NCBI GenBank assembly: GCA_022496185.1
Contig: WTXG01000001.1
Location: 1,488,001-1,552,000 of the forward strand
Source of the DNA: Multifurca ochricompacta
Lineage: Eukaryota > Basidiomycota > Agaricomycetes > Russulales > Russulaceae
Direction: 5' to 3'
DNA: 64,000 nt
Under the pieces are notes generated by a model that saw only the letters and a program-made list of their open reading frames with translations, searched no databases and had not been told where the DNA came from. Of this stretch, positions 52,885-64,000 are shown in pieces. Position 1 is the first letter of the stretch. Each line of letters opens with the position of its first letter. The translations under genes were made by a program, and so were the position numbers.

Positions 52885-54856
52885 TCAAATTTCGGGCAGT
52901 TCTCTACCGTTACTCGGCGATGATTTCCCCAAAACGGCTCCGTGAACTCGTCCTAAGGCCCCTGCCCATCTATCTAGAGCTGTATATCGCCGTCTCTCGA
53001 GACTTTGCCTACAGGGAAATCAGAAGGCGTGCAGCCCAACCATATGAAGGAAGCGTACTGCTTGTCTAGTTCCAGGCGCATGTTTACTTGATCGATCTTG
53101 CCATCAATCTTTCCCTCAAGAATGAGATCGATCAGAAGTTCCTCTACTTCGTTTGCGTCGACGTTCAGTTGCTTCAGAATGTTAGGTATGTTGCCCTTCT
53201 CCGTCAATTTAATTACAAACCTTCGCAAGAAATGAGAGTTCAAGTCGGGTGTAAGGCTTAATTAGATCGATCAGATATTGAGTCCTGAGACTGCGGAGAA
53301 GGTCGCCAATGTGCGAACGAATAAAGCTATCGTCCATGATGGTGGATCGATTATCTTGGCGATGATATAATTTTCAAGTGTGGGTCAGCGTATGCACCGA
53401 GGCGTACCTCGGATGATCTTCTCAGCTGTATGGACCTCGCGACGCTGATAAGCGTCCACGAGGTCGGTCATAGCTTTGATTTGGGGATCGCTTTTGTACC
53501 TGGCAAAGGCCAGGTTCAAATAGACCACAGAGATGAAAAAAAAAGCAAACACACGGTTTGGTCTCCTGGCTGTCAAAGGGATTTACCTCGCTTCCTGTGA
53601 GCATGTTTGCGAGCACAAGATACTTGAGCACTTGAATACGCTGCGGTAAACCAGCCTCGTCGTAGTTGCGGAAAGATTCGAAAAAGTCTTCACTAGCGCG
53701 GGTCCATTGACCTACGAACAGCGTTCATTCAATCAAACCAATAGGTAATGATAGAACTACCGACGTTCACCCATCCACATTTTTCCACCGCACTCTTTGA
53801 TAATACCCATAATTCGCGGGTGAGGTATCGCAGAGCGGATACTGTTAGAGGCGTTGTAAATCTCCTGAAAAATCAAGGTCATGTCTGGCCATTCGCTTTG
53901 AGTAAAACGGATCGCCTGCCTTCAGCTTTTTATAGTTCCTCGTTTCATTGTGCATCTGAATCTCGAGTGCATAAATTTCGAGCAGCTGAGTACCTTTTTG
54001 AGATTGGTCTTCGCCACTCGAAGCTGCTTCTGTCGCTGCATAGAGCTCGCGGATCAACTGAACAATGATGAAAATTAGCACAGGCCTGCGCGGAAGAATA
54101 CAAGGATATACCCTGGACAGTCGTGCATATTCCCTGCGATCTAGCCAAAGCTTCGCCAACTTCAGATTTGTTTTAGCGGACAATCGCTTGTCAGAGTGTT
54201 TTAGTCGATACGAGTATAATATATATATACCAAAGCATACCTCATTCTTTGCTTCCCGAAGCGCCTCTTTGGTTGCCTGATAAAATCTCTCGAGTACTGT
54301 GACCTCGACGGGGCCACCTTTACCACCACCCACATAATCTAGAATGCCATTGATCGTCTTTTCTGCGTAGTTGCGGGTGACTGTAGACTTCGTATACGAC
54401 AATAGGCGCGTGTAAGTTCTGAGAGCATCGTTGGGTTGGTGCAGAATGAGAAATAATAATTTGGTGGACTGTTTGAGAGCCTTAAATCCCCTGGAACGCA
54501 TTGACTCAAAATGAGTGAACATTGGCCCATCGAAGTGACATACCAATCACTCTTTGGTTCATCTTGGTCAACGATCGCGGTGAGCTCTTTCAAAGCTTGT
54601 CCAGGTGACTCTTCTTTCTTCGCTACGATTTCCGAATAAGAGTCACGATAGCGTGAAAGCTTACCGGGTACGAACATTTGGCTGTGTAGTACATATTCTC
54701 AACGTCTACACTCCCACCATCGTCACCACCTTCTCCGTCTGAGTAGTCAAACCCGTAATCCTGCTTTTTGAATGGGGAATATGCGCTAAGGTACAGAAAC
54801 AATACACCAACCTCGTCATCGCTACCTTGCATATACTCAGCATCCTCATCATCCAT
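52885..54856 (-). CDS. CSN2: COP9 signalosome subunit 2 (CSN2)
   Basis: ATG 54856 gives the acidic leader [15 protein letters not shown] and [13 protein letters not shown], then [67 protein letters not shown] and [14 protein letters not shown], all characteristic of CSN2/Rpn6-type proteins. The PCI domain follows ([72 protein letters not shown]) and a last exon reading [20 protein letters not shown] ending PEI at TGA 52885. CSN2 holds the cullin during CSN5-mediated deneddylation. Seven or more short introns, including one in the acidic leader. The Ser/Tyr-rich acidic N-terminus separates it from proteasomal Rpn6. Confidence 0.93.
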
Positions 54857-55302
54857 ACGTTGTAGAGGAGGGAGGAAGATTGAGATATTGGGATGATTAA
54901 GATATTACCTGTGCCTGCCTGACTGCTTGACTGACAAGCCTATCTGCCTATCTGCCTGCCTACTCCTCACTCTATTACTACTACGTACTGCTACTAACAC
55001 ACACTACTACGCAATCCACATCATGTGACTTAAGGTCACGTGTTCATCAGATACAATGATACGATACGAACGATATTAAATCTCTTGCTTGCTCAATTTC
55101 TGAATGAAAAGGCGGCAGTAGGCAGCATTTTGTATCATGACACGCACGATTGAATACTAGTACTATAGATTTGTTAGGATAATATTCTTAATTAGCGCGC
55201 ATTTTGTAAGTGGCTGTTCAAAATATTAGTCAGCGTAACTCGAGAGCTTAGAGCTTACAAATTGTCTGTACACACCACTGGCATCCCTGACAAGATCATA
55301 CG
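54857..55302. promoter_or_regulatory. Divergent promoter of CSN2 and FAB1
   Basis: Contains imperfect CTGCCTGACTG/TATCTGCC tandem units at about 54911-54962, a CACGTG-like GGTCACGTG at 55034-55042 and AT-rich sequence. Two ATGATACGA-like direct repeats lie at about 55056-55072. No gene. Confidence 0.45.
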
Positions 55303-58300
55303 ATGGACTCTCCCTCAGTTCTAACAGAGCCATTTGATTCATCTTCCGCATCTTCCGCATCCCAGGCCAGTGGTAGAGCCTTAGAGGATGTAGCGAGTCT
55401 GACTTCCTTCAATCCATTTTCTGAAGAGGACGAGAACGATCAATCTTCTTATGCTCTTATGAGCTCTCTTTTTTCCAAGGTAAAGAACACTTTCAGCACC
55501 CCGTTGTCTTCAGTACCTCCACCTGCAACTATCGGAATCAGCTCGGGGGGAATTTCTAATGGTACACTTGTCGAACGAAGACGTCCATCGACATCAGTCG
55601 TCCAGAACCACTCTTCCAATGAATCTTCACGCTCTTCTACTGAGAGACCTTCATCCCTGACCGTCGTCCCATCTCATCTTGCGCCTCCCCTCGTATCTTT
55701 GACCCCTGTCGTTTCCGAAGGGCTTTCTTTTAATATTGATTTTGACGTATCTCTTTCCCGCGGAGCGTTCATCAATCCATCTGCATCTGATAACCTGGAT
55801 AGTGGTCTTTATGGCACCACCATACCCGGGTTTTCGATTCCAGAGGATGCCAGAAGTATCCGGACGGCTGCCAGTGTTAAGCGTTCCGCTTCTGTGTCCA
55901 AAGTTATCCGGAGAATAAGGGGCGAAGGTGTGCCCAAGAAATGCGTGTACTTCATTCGTTCATGCGAAGGTCTCATCTCATGCAGGGCTGTCAAGAGACT
56001 ACTGGATGGATGATAAGACATGCAAGGAGTGCTACGATTGCAAAAGCGTTTTCACTGCCTGGCGGCGGAAACATCACTGCCGAATATGTGGTTTGTTTGG
56101 GTTATTAGCAGTGGTACTTAGCTACATTTTACCCTTGTCAGGTCAAATATTTTGTTCCCGCTGTGCTTCCAATATCATCAAGGGTTCTCGATTCGGACAC
56201 GACGGGATGATTCGTGTGTGCAACTTATGCTTGGAGAAGCTGGCCAATGTAGATGAAGATGACGATGACGATCGCCGGTCCATCTCGAGCGTTGTTTCTC
56301 CGTTCGCAGCGCACCAATTTGGGTCGGACTCTATGGCCGTAGGTCTCGCGCGACATCCACAATCTCCATTTGCAGCTTCTCAATTATTCAGTCGTATGGA
56401 TGAACCGTTCAATTTATTCTCTATCGCCGAGACCAGGAGACTCTTTTCACGATCGGATGAAGGTAGCTTCGCATCCAGACCACTGACGCCACTAGGTCGC
56501 TCACTGGAGGATTCTTGGGGATCCCAAACATGGAAGGCCACTGCTCCTTTCCGGCGCGGTCTTGTAGATGACGATAAGGATCTCAGCATCATCACTAATA
56601 CCTTCCCTCGGGACAGCTCACCTGTGGCTTCCGGGGCCAAAACTCCGCTCGATTTTCCAGCAACCATTCCTGTCCCCGGTGGCGCGACGAGCTCCATACA
56701 GTTCCCGTTGAGCTCCCCAGACCGTCTACCGGACAGCCCTGGGTCACAGAGCATGCCACGGTCTCGGTACAACTCCTATGCTGATTTCGATTACTCCACG
56801 CCTTTCATCCGCAGTCGGGTGCAAAGCCGATTGACGGACTTCATCACGATAGGGGAGCCTGGATGGCGTACAAGGCGCGAAAGCACCGCGTACGTGTTCA
56901 CCCTTCACATCATTCTTCTCTTCTTGATTCAATATAACCTCAATCTCTTCAGATACGCGCAGGAACTTAATCTTGTCTCCATGTCCCATCTGCATTTGAT
57001 GCTTCGGCAGATGCTTACGAAGGAAAATATTCCCAATGTACTGGAGTGGGAGGAAGCACTTTTAAAGTTAGCTCTCAGGATCGCTCGTGAACTCACCTTC
57101 ACGGCCCACCCTCATCGCCAGGGTCCCGATATGGATGTTCGACGCTACGTCAAAATCAAGAAGATTCCTGGAGGCGCCCCCAAGGATTCTGAATACGTAG
57201 ATGGTGCTGTCATCACTAAGAACGTTGCCCACAAGAGCATGACAAGATTGCAGAGACATCCCAGAGTCATGTTAGTAACGTTCCCACTGGAGTTCAGCCG
57301 CGTGGAGGGCCAGTACATGCACTTTGGCCAAATTGTTCGCCAGGAGAAGGAGTACCTTGGTAACCTCGTCAGCCGCATAGCAGCCTATCGTCCCCACGTT
57401 GTCCTGGCAGAGAATTCGGTTTCAAGATTAGCTCTTGATGCACTCGCAAAGCAAGGGATTGCTGTTGCTCGGTCTGTCAAACCGTCTGCTATACAATTTG
57501 TCGCACGCATGACTCAAGCGGATGTTTTTTCCTCAATGGATAAACTGGCATTGGAACCCCGTCTCGGACATTGCACGCGTTTCCGTATTCAAACCTTTGA
57601 TCATCCTCTAATCCCGGGCCACCGCAAGACATATATGCGATTCGAAGGGTGCAATCGCGAAATGGGATGTACTATTGTTTTAAGAGGGGGTGACCGGGAA
57701 ACGCTCCGGCGCATCAAACACGTTACTCGGTTTTTAACATTCATTGTTCGCAGTTTGAAGCTTGAGACACATCTTTGGAAGGACTCCATCATCGCTTTAC
57801 CCGCTCTCACTACAGATGCAGTACCCTCAAGTTATCCTTTTCGTTCTGGCGGAAGCGATGCAACATTTTTTTATCCCGGTCATCAGGCTCCATCCTTGGA
57901 CTCTACACCCATGGAACATGATTCCACTGAGGCTGATTTGCCATATGACGATGCCGAGCAATTACGACTCTCACGTCGTATCCAGCAGGTATTGGATCCA
58001 TATCTTACGACATTCACCTCTGTATCTGCGACCCTCCGTTTCTCGCCACCATATCCTTTAAGCCGCATGAAAGAGCTAGACGATGAGCTTATACGTGCCA
58101 AGCAAGCATGGGAGGATGAAGTCGTCAGGCGTGAGGAGAAGCAGCCAGTGACATCGACTCGAGGATCCACATCTACACCTAAACCCCTCGATTATGATGA
58201 TGTCAAAAATCAAATGGAGTCTTTGACTAACTCTGCCTTGGTCATGACTCCTTCACCCGGTGAAACCTTACCTGCTGGGGATGAGCCTGGATATTTCGAC

Positions 58301-61300
58301 TACAAACCTAGCTTTGCCTCTTCTCAAGCCACCCTATCTGCTATGCTCCCCGCCGTTCGAACACCGATTGACGAATTCCTGGTGCTCCTTAAATCTCCTG
58401 ACGATATCTCTTTGGAAAGTCGATATACCCTTGTGAAATGGCAACACCAAGAGCAACAACGCATATGGGAATGGTACCTTCGGAAGAACGCAGACGACTT
58501 TGTTGTAGAAAAATATCAATGCATCAGCTTGCGGGAGTACACCCTTCCAACCGAGGAGCACGGCCGCCATGCTGCTTGTTTCCCCCCGTCCCTGCACTAC
58601 ATCACGTACTATGGAGAAAACGATTGCACCCTCGGCCAATTCATCGAGTCGTCCATTGCGGATACCCTGTCCTGGTCAGTATGCCCCAAGCAGCCGATTT
58701 GTACCGGAAAAGGGTGTAACCAAACATTGGCACGGCACTGCAAGGTATATGTCCACAACGAAAGCAAGATTTTCATGGCGGTCGAACCATGGGACGGTCA
58801 GATCGTTGGTCTCGGCCCAACGCCTGAACTTATAACTACCTGGAGCGCTTGTCGTATCTGCGACTCAGCCACCCCGTTCATTCCTGTTTCCGAAGAAATG
58901 CAGCGCTACTCATTTGCTAAATTTCTCGAACTTCATTTTTACCCAGCGGACGTGCAACTAGTTGAAGGCGCTGGGTGTGAGCACAACATTTATCGGCATC
59001 ACATCCGCTACTTTGCAAAGCGCGGGATGACCCTTCAGTTCCAGGCAGACCCTATCGTACTTCACGAGATTGTCTTCCCCCCCATGCGTATTCGAGTTCG
59101 ACCTGAAACTCAGCTCGTTCTTAAAAACGCCGATTACGACCGGCTAATGAATCGCAATTCTCGATGGTACGCGGCGCTGGTTCACGATCTGAATTTGATT
59201 AGGACGGATGCAGCAACAGGGGACGAGGAAACCGACGCAAAGCTAACTGCTGAGCTCAACCAACTCATCTTGAGGGCTGAATCAGAGAAGGCTGAAGTTG
59301 TTCGTATGATAAACGAGATATACCGCGAATCGTTGCCTACGGATACACTTGCTCTTAATCAAGTTCGATCTTACCTTCAGGACAAGATTGTCGCTTGGCA
59401 AGTGGACTTTGACAAGTTGCCCAAGCCAAAAGGGGTGCGTACTGACAAAAGCGGAAGCGGAAGGCGAGCATCCACCTTTGGGACTGTACGAGCTATCTGG
59501 CCTAGAAGGTTTGACTTACCTGGAGCATACGACCACGCAGTCCCCTCGCCGAGTGTTTCAGAGGCAGAAGAGACGGTCCCTCCCGCTGGCATGCGGCGGG
59601 GGACAGCAGATTCGTTCGTATCAGCCTCATCTGCGTCAGAGGCCTCGGAGACAGAAGGGCCGCCCGGAAAAGCAAAAGCCAACGGGTCGCAGGACTTGGA
59701 GGAGGCAGCAATGCTAGTAAACGAGCCTTCATTAAGTCCAGAGCCAGTGCCGTTAACGAAGTCGGACCCTGAAAGTGATTCTACTATTGGGGCCCCCAAA
59801 GCTGGCAGGGCTTCGACAAGCGTTATGCCCGAGCCCTCTACTGGTGTCCGTGCAAATATATGAATCAAATTAAATATTTAGACTGACATCACTTTTCCAG
59901 GAAGCTCAGCCCTTGGATCAGAATGTTCTGCCCAGCGTGGTGGCAAGTTCGAAGCTTCCGAGACGCCAGGTCAAGCGCCCCAGCGTAGCCGAACTGGTGA
60001 AGAAATACTCAGAATTTCTGCCTTCGCAAGGTGTTGAAGAGTTAGCGAAAACGGCTCTCTCTCCCCGCCTCGATACGGCGGAGAGTGAGCAAGAGTCCGC
60101 AACCCCCTGGCCCAAGCCTCAATCTGGCAGGAGCAGATTCAAACGGCCATTGGCAAGACGACCTTCTGCCTCAGATTTCGAATCCAGTTACGCCGCGAAC
60201 GTCGCTCCCAGGTATCTCACGCATAGCAGAAGGCAAGCGCGACAGCCTTCGCATTCCAGTCGCATTCCTGGGCCAGTCAATTCATCCAACTATACTTCTC
60301 GACAGCATTCTCCCGAAAAGCCTGTTTTATCTGCCGACTCAGACATAGTAACCAAACCTGGACTCCCAGGAAACGGTTTGGCTTCAGGCGTTGTAGGAAG
60401 AAGTACTATTACAAAGCAAGGTCGTAATTTGGGAAAAGACAAGAATCAACCACGTACCGTTTCAGGTACCGTGGGAAAGGGTATCGCAGGCCGCCGCGGG
60501 GTGCTCCCTCCAGGAAACAGGGTTTCGAATATTGCCAAACATTTTGAACGCATCAGCAAGGACAATGAACGTGCTAACCGCAGATATGCAGTAATTCGTG
60601 GGCGACGAGCGCGCCCTGTTGCATCTTTTCGAGCTAAGGTTAAAATACTTGACAGTGTGAAGGATGCCATACAGGATGAATCTGAGAACTCCGACTCATC
60701 TAGCGAGGCCGACGACGAGGGTGGTGATGAGGAGGACGCCCAAAAATCGTCGAATAAGGTATCCCCAGAGGCATCTGGTACTCTCCCCGATCGTGAAACA
60801 GATGATGAACCAAAGGACCCTGCACCAGCGCATCTAACAGAGCCGAATGCCCCAGCAAGCTCAGCAGACAGCCCAGGAGTGACGTCAGAGTCACCCCTGG
60901 CATCAAGAGACACGTTGGTTTCGATCCCCTCGTCTCCGTATCTTTCCTCTACAGCAGATGCGAAGGTTTCCACCCCTTCTCCTCTCTACGATCTTGACCT
61001 TGGCCCCTCGGGTCAAGAACGCAACTCATTGCTCAAAGCACTTTCCGGTTTCTGGCCTCAGAATATACCTCACCGTAGCCGCATGGATGATGAAACAGAT
61101 GACCCTATAAATGATCCCGAACACATCTTCAGAGATTCCTCAATGGTAGTGCGCACGGATGAACCCACCTCCATCATCGCTCTTGCCCTGAAGTAAGTCT
61201 AAATTGTCGACGCTCTAGTTATCAACCAATCACCTTTAATGACAGTTCTCAGCAATATCGTGACATGCTTTCCAAGTCCCGGGCTGAGAAACGTCAATCA

Positions 61301-62729
61301 AGAGAGCCGAGATTGACTGAAGGCGGTGAGGCCTTTATGCCAGATGACCGCTCTGTAGCCGGATCAACTTCGACCTGGGGAGTTGTACACGTTGATCCAT
61401 CTGAAAATGGTGATCCCACGGATGAGTTGAGGGCCCCATCATCTAAACTACCGTGGGCTATCAGTATGTCTCATCATCATTCCTTCCTACGTAGACTGAC
61501 TGTTATGTAGCGTTCGAAAGTGGTGGGCTAACCATTAGCTGTACTGTCCTATATCCTGAACAATTTGACGCTTTGCGCCGAACGTACGATTGTGACAAGA
61601 GTATGATTGAATCTCTAGCGCGATGTGTCAAGTGGAATGCAAGTGGTGGAAAATCAGGATCTGCGTTCTTGAAGACACTAGGTAACGTAAGACCATCCAT
61701 CCCTGTGATCGCTTACACGAAATACCCTCTAGATGATCGTTTCATTGCGAAAGAGATGTCTAGGACGGAATTTCAGACCATGGAATCGTTCGCACCGTCT
61801 TACTTTGCGTACATGTCGTCTGCTGTCTCCGCGAACGTCAGTCGGTGCACCTTGCTGTTGGCTTATGCTAATCACTGTATGCAGCGTCCGACACTTCTCG
61901 CGAAAGTGTTTGGCTGCTATAAGATCTCATTCAAAAAATCTGGCAAGGATAGAGGTACTGGTAGATGGAAGTCTACACAAATGAACCTCATCGTTATGGA
62001 AAATCTTTTCTATGACCGCCGATTTTCCAAAGTGAGTCTAGATGGGAGGTCTAATAAAGGATCCTGAGTCTTTGTCCAGATATATGATTTGAAGGGATCC
62101 ACGAGAAATAGACATGTCAAATCGACGGGAAGAGAAAACGAGGTCTTGCTGGACGAGAATCTTGTTCAAAGTAAGTTTGAGGTGCCATGCCCGAAGATTA
62201 TGTCATTCACCACTCATGAGTTTGCTAGCTGCTCACCTAGCGCCCTTCTACTTGCGAGAACATTCGAAGCGTATCCTAAGAGGAGCGTTGTATAATGACA
62301 GCAAATTCCTTGCGGACATCAACGTGATGGATTACTCTTTAGTGGTTGGCGTCGATAGCATAAAGAATGAACTTGTTGTGGGCATTGTAGGTATGTAAGA
62401 CTTCGTTGCAGCCTCTTTGCCAGCATCACAACGCCCCTCAGATTATGTCCGTACATACACCTTGGACAAGAAATTGGAAACTTGGGTGAAGGAGTCCGGA
62501 TTCCTCGGTGGCGCAGGCAAAGGCGAACCCACGGTGGTAACGCCGAAGCTATATCGTCAAAGATTCGTCAGTGCTATGGAGCGCTATTTCCCACTAGTAA
62601 AGCCACGATCCCAGGGAGATTGTGATTTAGACTGACCACAGTTTTCAGGTTCCTGACAGATGGATGAAGCAAAAAGACGCCCCGGAAGAAGAAGGAAACA
62701 TCCTGCTGGACCTCTGGCCAGACTGGTGA
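55303..62729 (+). CDS. FAB1: FAB1/PIKfyve phosphatidylinositol 3-phosphate 5-kinase
   Basis: A protein of more than 2,000 aa. Order: Ser-rich leader; FYVE zinc finger ([45 protein letters not shown]; exons around 55979-56235); CCT/GroEL-like domain ([67 protein letters not shown]) with the large exon to about 59860; a Cys-rich linker ([25 protein letters not shown]); a disordered region; and the C-terminal PIP kinase ([65 protein letters not shown]) ending LLDLWPDW at TGA 62729. The FYVE domain binds PI3P made downstream of Rab5, and the kinase makes PI(3,5)P2 on endosomes and vacuoles. Most introns lie at the two ends. All key motifs are present. Confidence 0.95.
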
Positions 62730-62883
62730 TTGCAAGTGCTATGACACATCCTATTTCCGTTACTCTCGTCACCGCTATCATTTCACCCCCCTACTATCGA
62801 ACGAATGTTCTGTAGTTGTCTATACCCACAGGAGTCATGATACCTAAGTACACCTACCATCAGAGACTGACTCACAGTCGAGA

Positions 62884-64000
62884 TCATAATTTACGGGCTT
62901 GCGCATCCTTTTTTGCAAGAGCTTGCGTTTGCTGCTTAACAGCAGCAGAAAACTGCTCTTTTGTCTCTTTTTTCTTAACGCGACGTGCTTGCCTTTCCAT
63001 CTTCACTGCATGTTTGCGCTCCCTTCTTTCGTCTGAAGATTCTTCGCGTGGTCGTCGCGTTATGTTGTGCGGAGCTAAGATAATGTTCACTAGCACGAAT
63101 GACTGATTAAATTGAAACAGACCATGAGTCTCCTTTAACAGCAAAGTTTGGGGATCGTTGAGTCTTGGAGTGGCCTTGCCGTCAGCAAGAGGGAATCCTG
63201 TCTTCGGATCTAACCGTATCGTTGGTCCTTTCCGTTCTGAGCGAGCCCTGATCAACCGCGGGTGGTTTTCGAGGTTCGTGTATGTCGCTTATAAAATGAT
63301 TAAGAATAGATCACTCACAGCACGATACAACTTACTCAGGACCGTCTCCACATCCCAACGTTCTCGTTTCCCATTCCCTTCGATTGCAGAGTAGATATCG
63401 CCGTCTTCATACTCCTGATTAGGGTCCTGAATAACTACACGTTCGTCACGGCCCATTGCAAGGCGCAGTGACTGTAATTTCTCCGGGCCTGAACCGTGAA
63501 GTGAAGGTTTCATCTTTCCACCAGACACTTCATAGTTATGCAGGAAATCGTTCATGAGCGAGTCAAAGTCCTCTCGCGACGTATTGAACTCCGGTGTAGA
63601 ATCATTATCGGAATCCGGACGTTCGTCCTCGCACTCTTTATCTTCCATGTCCATGTATTCTTTCTCAATCTACAGGCTCCGTCAGCACGTGTGTGGATGA
63701 AGGGCTCCAAGAACCTACTTGATCAAATCTATCGTCGAGGTCTCTTAGACCATTGGACCGAAATACAGAAGCACTACTCATACTGTAACCCGAAGCGTCT
63801 GACGTTCTTCGCAGTCTGCTTTTACCTGTGACGGGAAATTCTGGCATCTGCCCAACGGTGTCCGATTTCTCGCTTCCAGAGAATGAAGCACCTATTGCCT
63901 TACGGCCCTGTTGTCCCCTCTTGAAGGCAGCAAACCTAGCCTCCCACCCAGTTTCATCGTAGTTGTCCCCTTCGCGAGACTTGCCAGTGTCGCTGCCATC
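62884..64000 (-). CDS. LTV1: LTV1 40S ribosome export/assembly factor (C-terminal part)
   Basis: Only the C-terminal part is present; the start lies beyond base 64000. Exons read GWEARFAAFKRGQQGRKA, IEKEYMDMEDKECEDERPD, REDFDSLMNDFLHNYEVSGG, DIYSAIEGNGKRERWDVETV, ENHPRLIRARSERKGPTIRL, FPLADGKATPRLN, and a Lys/Arg-rich helical tail (RKHAVKMERQARRVKKKETK) ending ARKL at TGA 62884. The F-D-x-L-M-x-D-F-L motif and the W-D-V-E-T-[VI]-L-S segment are family hallmarks. Ltv1 binds the 40S head, helps place uS3 and supports nuclear export of pre-40S. Introns of about 50 nt lie near 63070-63122, 63275-63335 and 63670-63720. Confidence 0.87.

Noticed and set aside
54857..55140. CTGCC/TATCTGCC repeats as a transposon end
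   Set aside because: No inverted partner, target-site duplication or transposase remnant was seen nearby.

Overview
The window reads as a basidiomycete, probably Agaricomycete, nuclear chromosome segment. Genes are close-packed, on both strands, and almost all are broken by many short introns (about 42-75 nt) with GT-AG ends and CTAAC/CTGAT-type branch sites. Gene content (mitochondrial MutS homologue, fungal STRIPAK coiled-coil subunit, SMP-domain tether, FYVE-PIP 5-kinase, Ski2, Sad1) is eukaryotic housekeeping. No operons, CRISPR arrays, insertion sequences, rRNA or convincing tRNA genes were seen.

Layout. 0-18.7 kb: end of MSH1 (+), a Mei2-type tandem-RRM protein (-), a Rab5 GTPase (+), a compact SH3-RasGEF (-), IST1 of ESCRT-III (+), a SAM methyltransferase (+), the SKI2 exosome helicase (+) and a putative homeodomain-like nuclear protein (+). 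18.7-21.0 kb: gene-poor. 21.0-28.6 kb: a 729-aa intronless unknown (+), a SIKE/FGFR1OP2-type STRIPAK subunit (-), an R3HCC1-like RRM-fold protein (+), an unknown (+). 29.0-36.0 kb: NVJ2/TEX2 lipid-transfer protein, dynactin p27 (DCTN6), and an unknown with three reiterated K-x-x-x-[FM]-[LF]-G motifs, all +. 36.1-40.6 kb: a golgin-like coiled coil with a GRASP-binding-like tail (-) and a G-protein beta subunit (-). 40.6-46.2 kb: a region without long ORFs, in which I could assemble two tiny intron-split genes encoding single double-stranded-RNA-binding domains (76 and 77 aa), possible decayed relatives, and a 50-aa membrane protein. 46.5-64.0 kb: SAD1/USP39 (-), RSM22/METTL17 (+), mitochondrial uL1 (-), mitochondrial mL40 (+), COP9 signalosome CSN2 (-), FAB1/PIKfyve (+) and the C-terminal part of LTV1 (-).

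How genes relate. Rab5, IST1, FAB1 and NVJ2 act in endosome/vacuole membrane traffic; RSM22, uL1m and mL40 form a three-gene mitoribosome neighbourhood with a 112-bp divergent promoter; Gbeta and RasGEF are signalling genes; SKI2, SAD1, LTV1 and the RRM proteins belong to RNA metabolism. Three genes carry single-base frame anomalies at short homopolymers and SKI2 carries an in-frame TGA inside a conserved exon. The first three look like assembly indels; the TGA deserves separate checking.

Most valuable observations: the hidden dsRBD mini-gene cluster; a 6-nt microexon in Rab5 proven by the conserved SLAPMYY motif; three GC-AG introns, two of them fixed by conserved protein sequence; and a CxxC plus hydrophobic C-terminus in the golgin that resembles the Golgin45-GRASP55 interface. 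All gene models were spliced by eye, so small exon-edge errors are likely in the longer genes.
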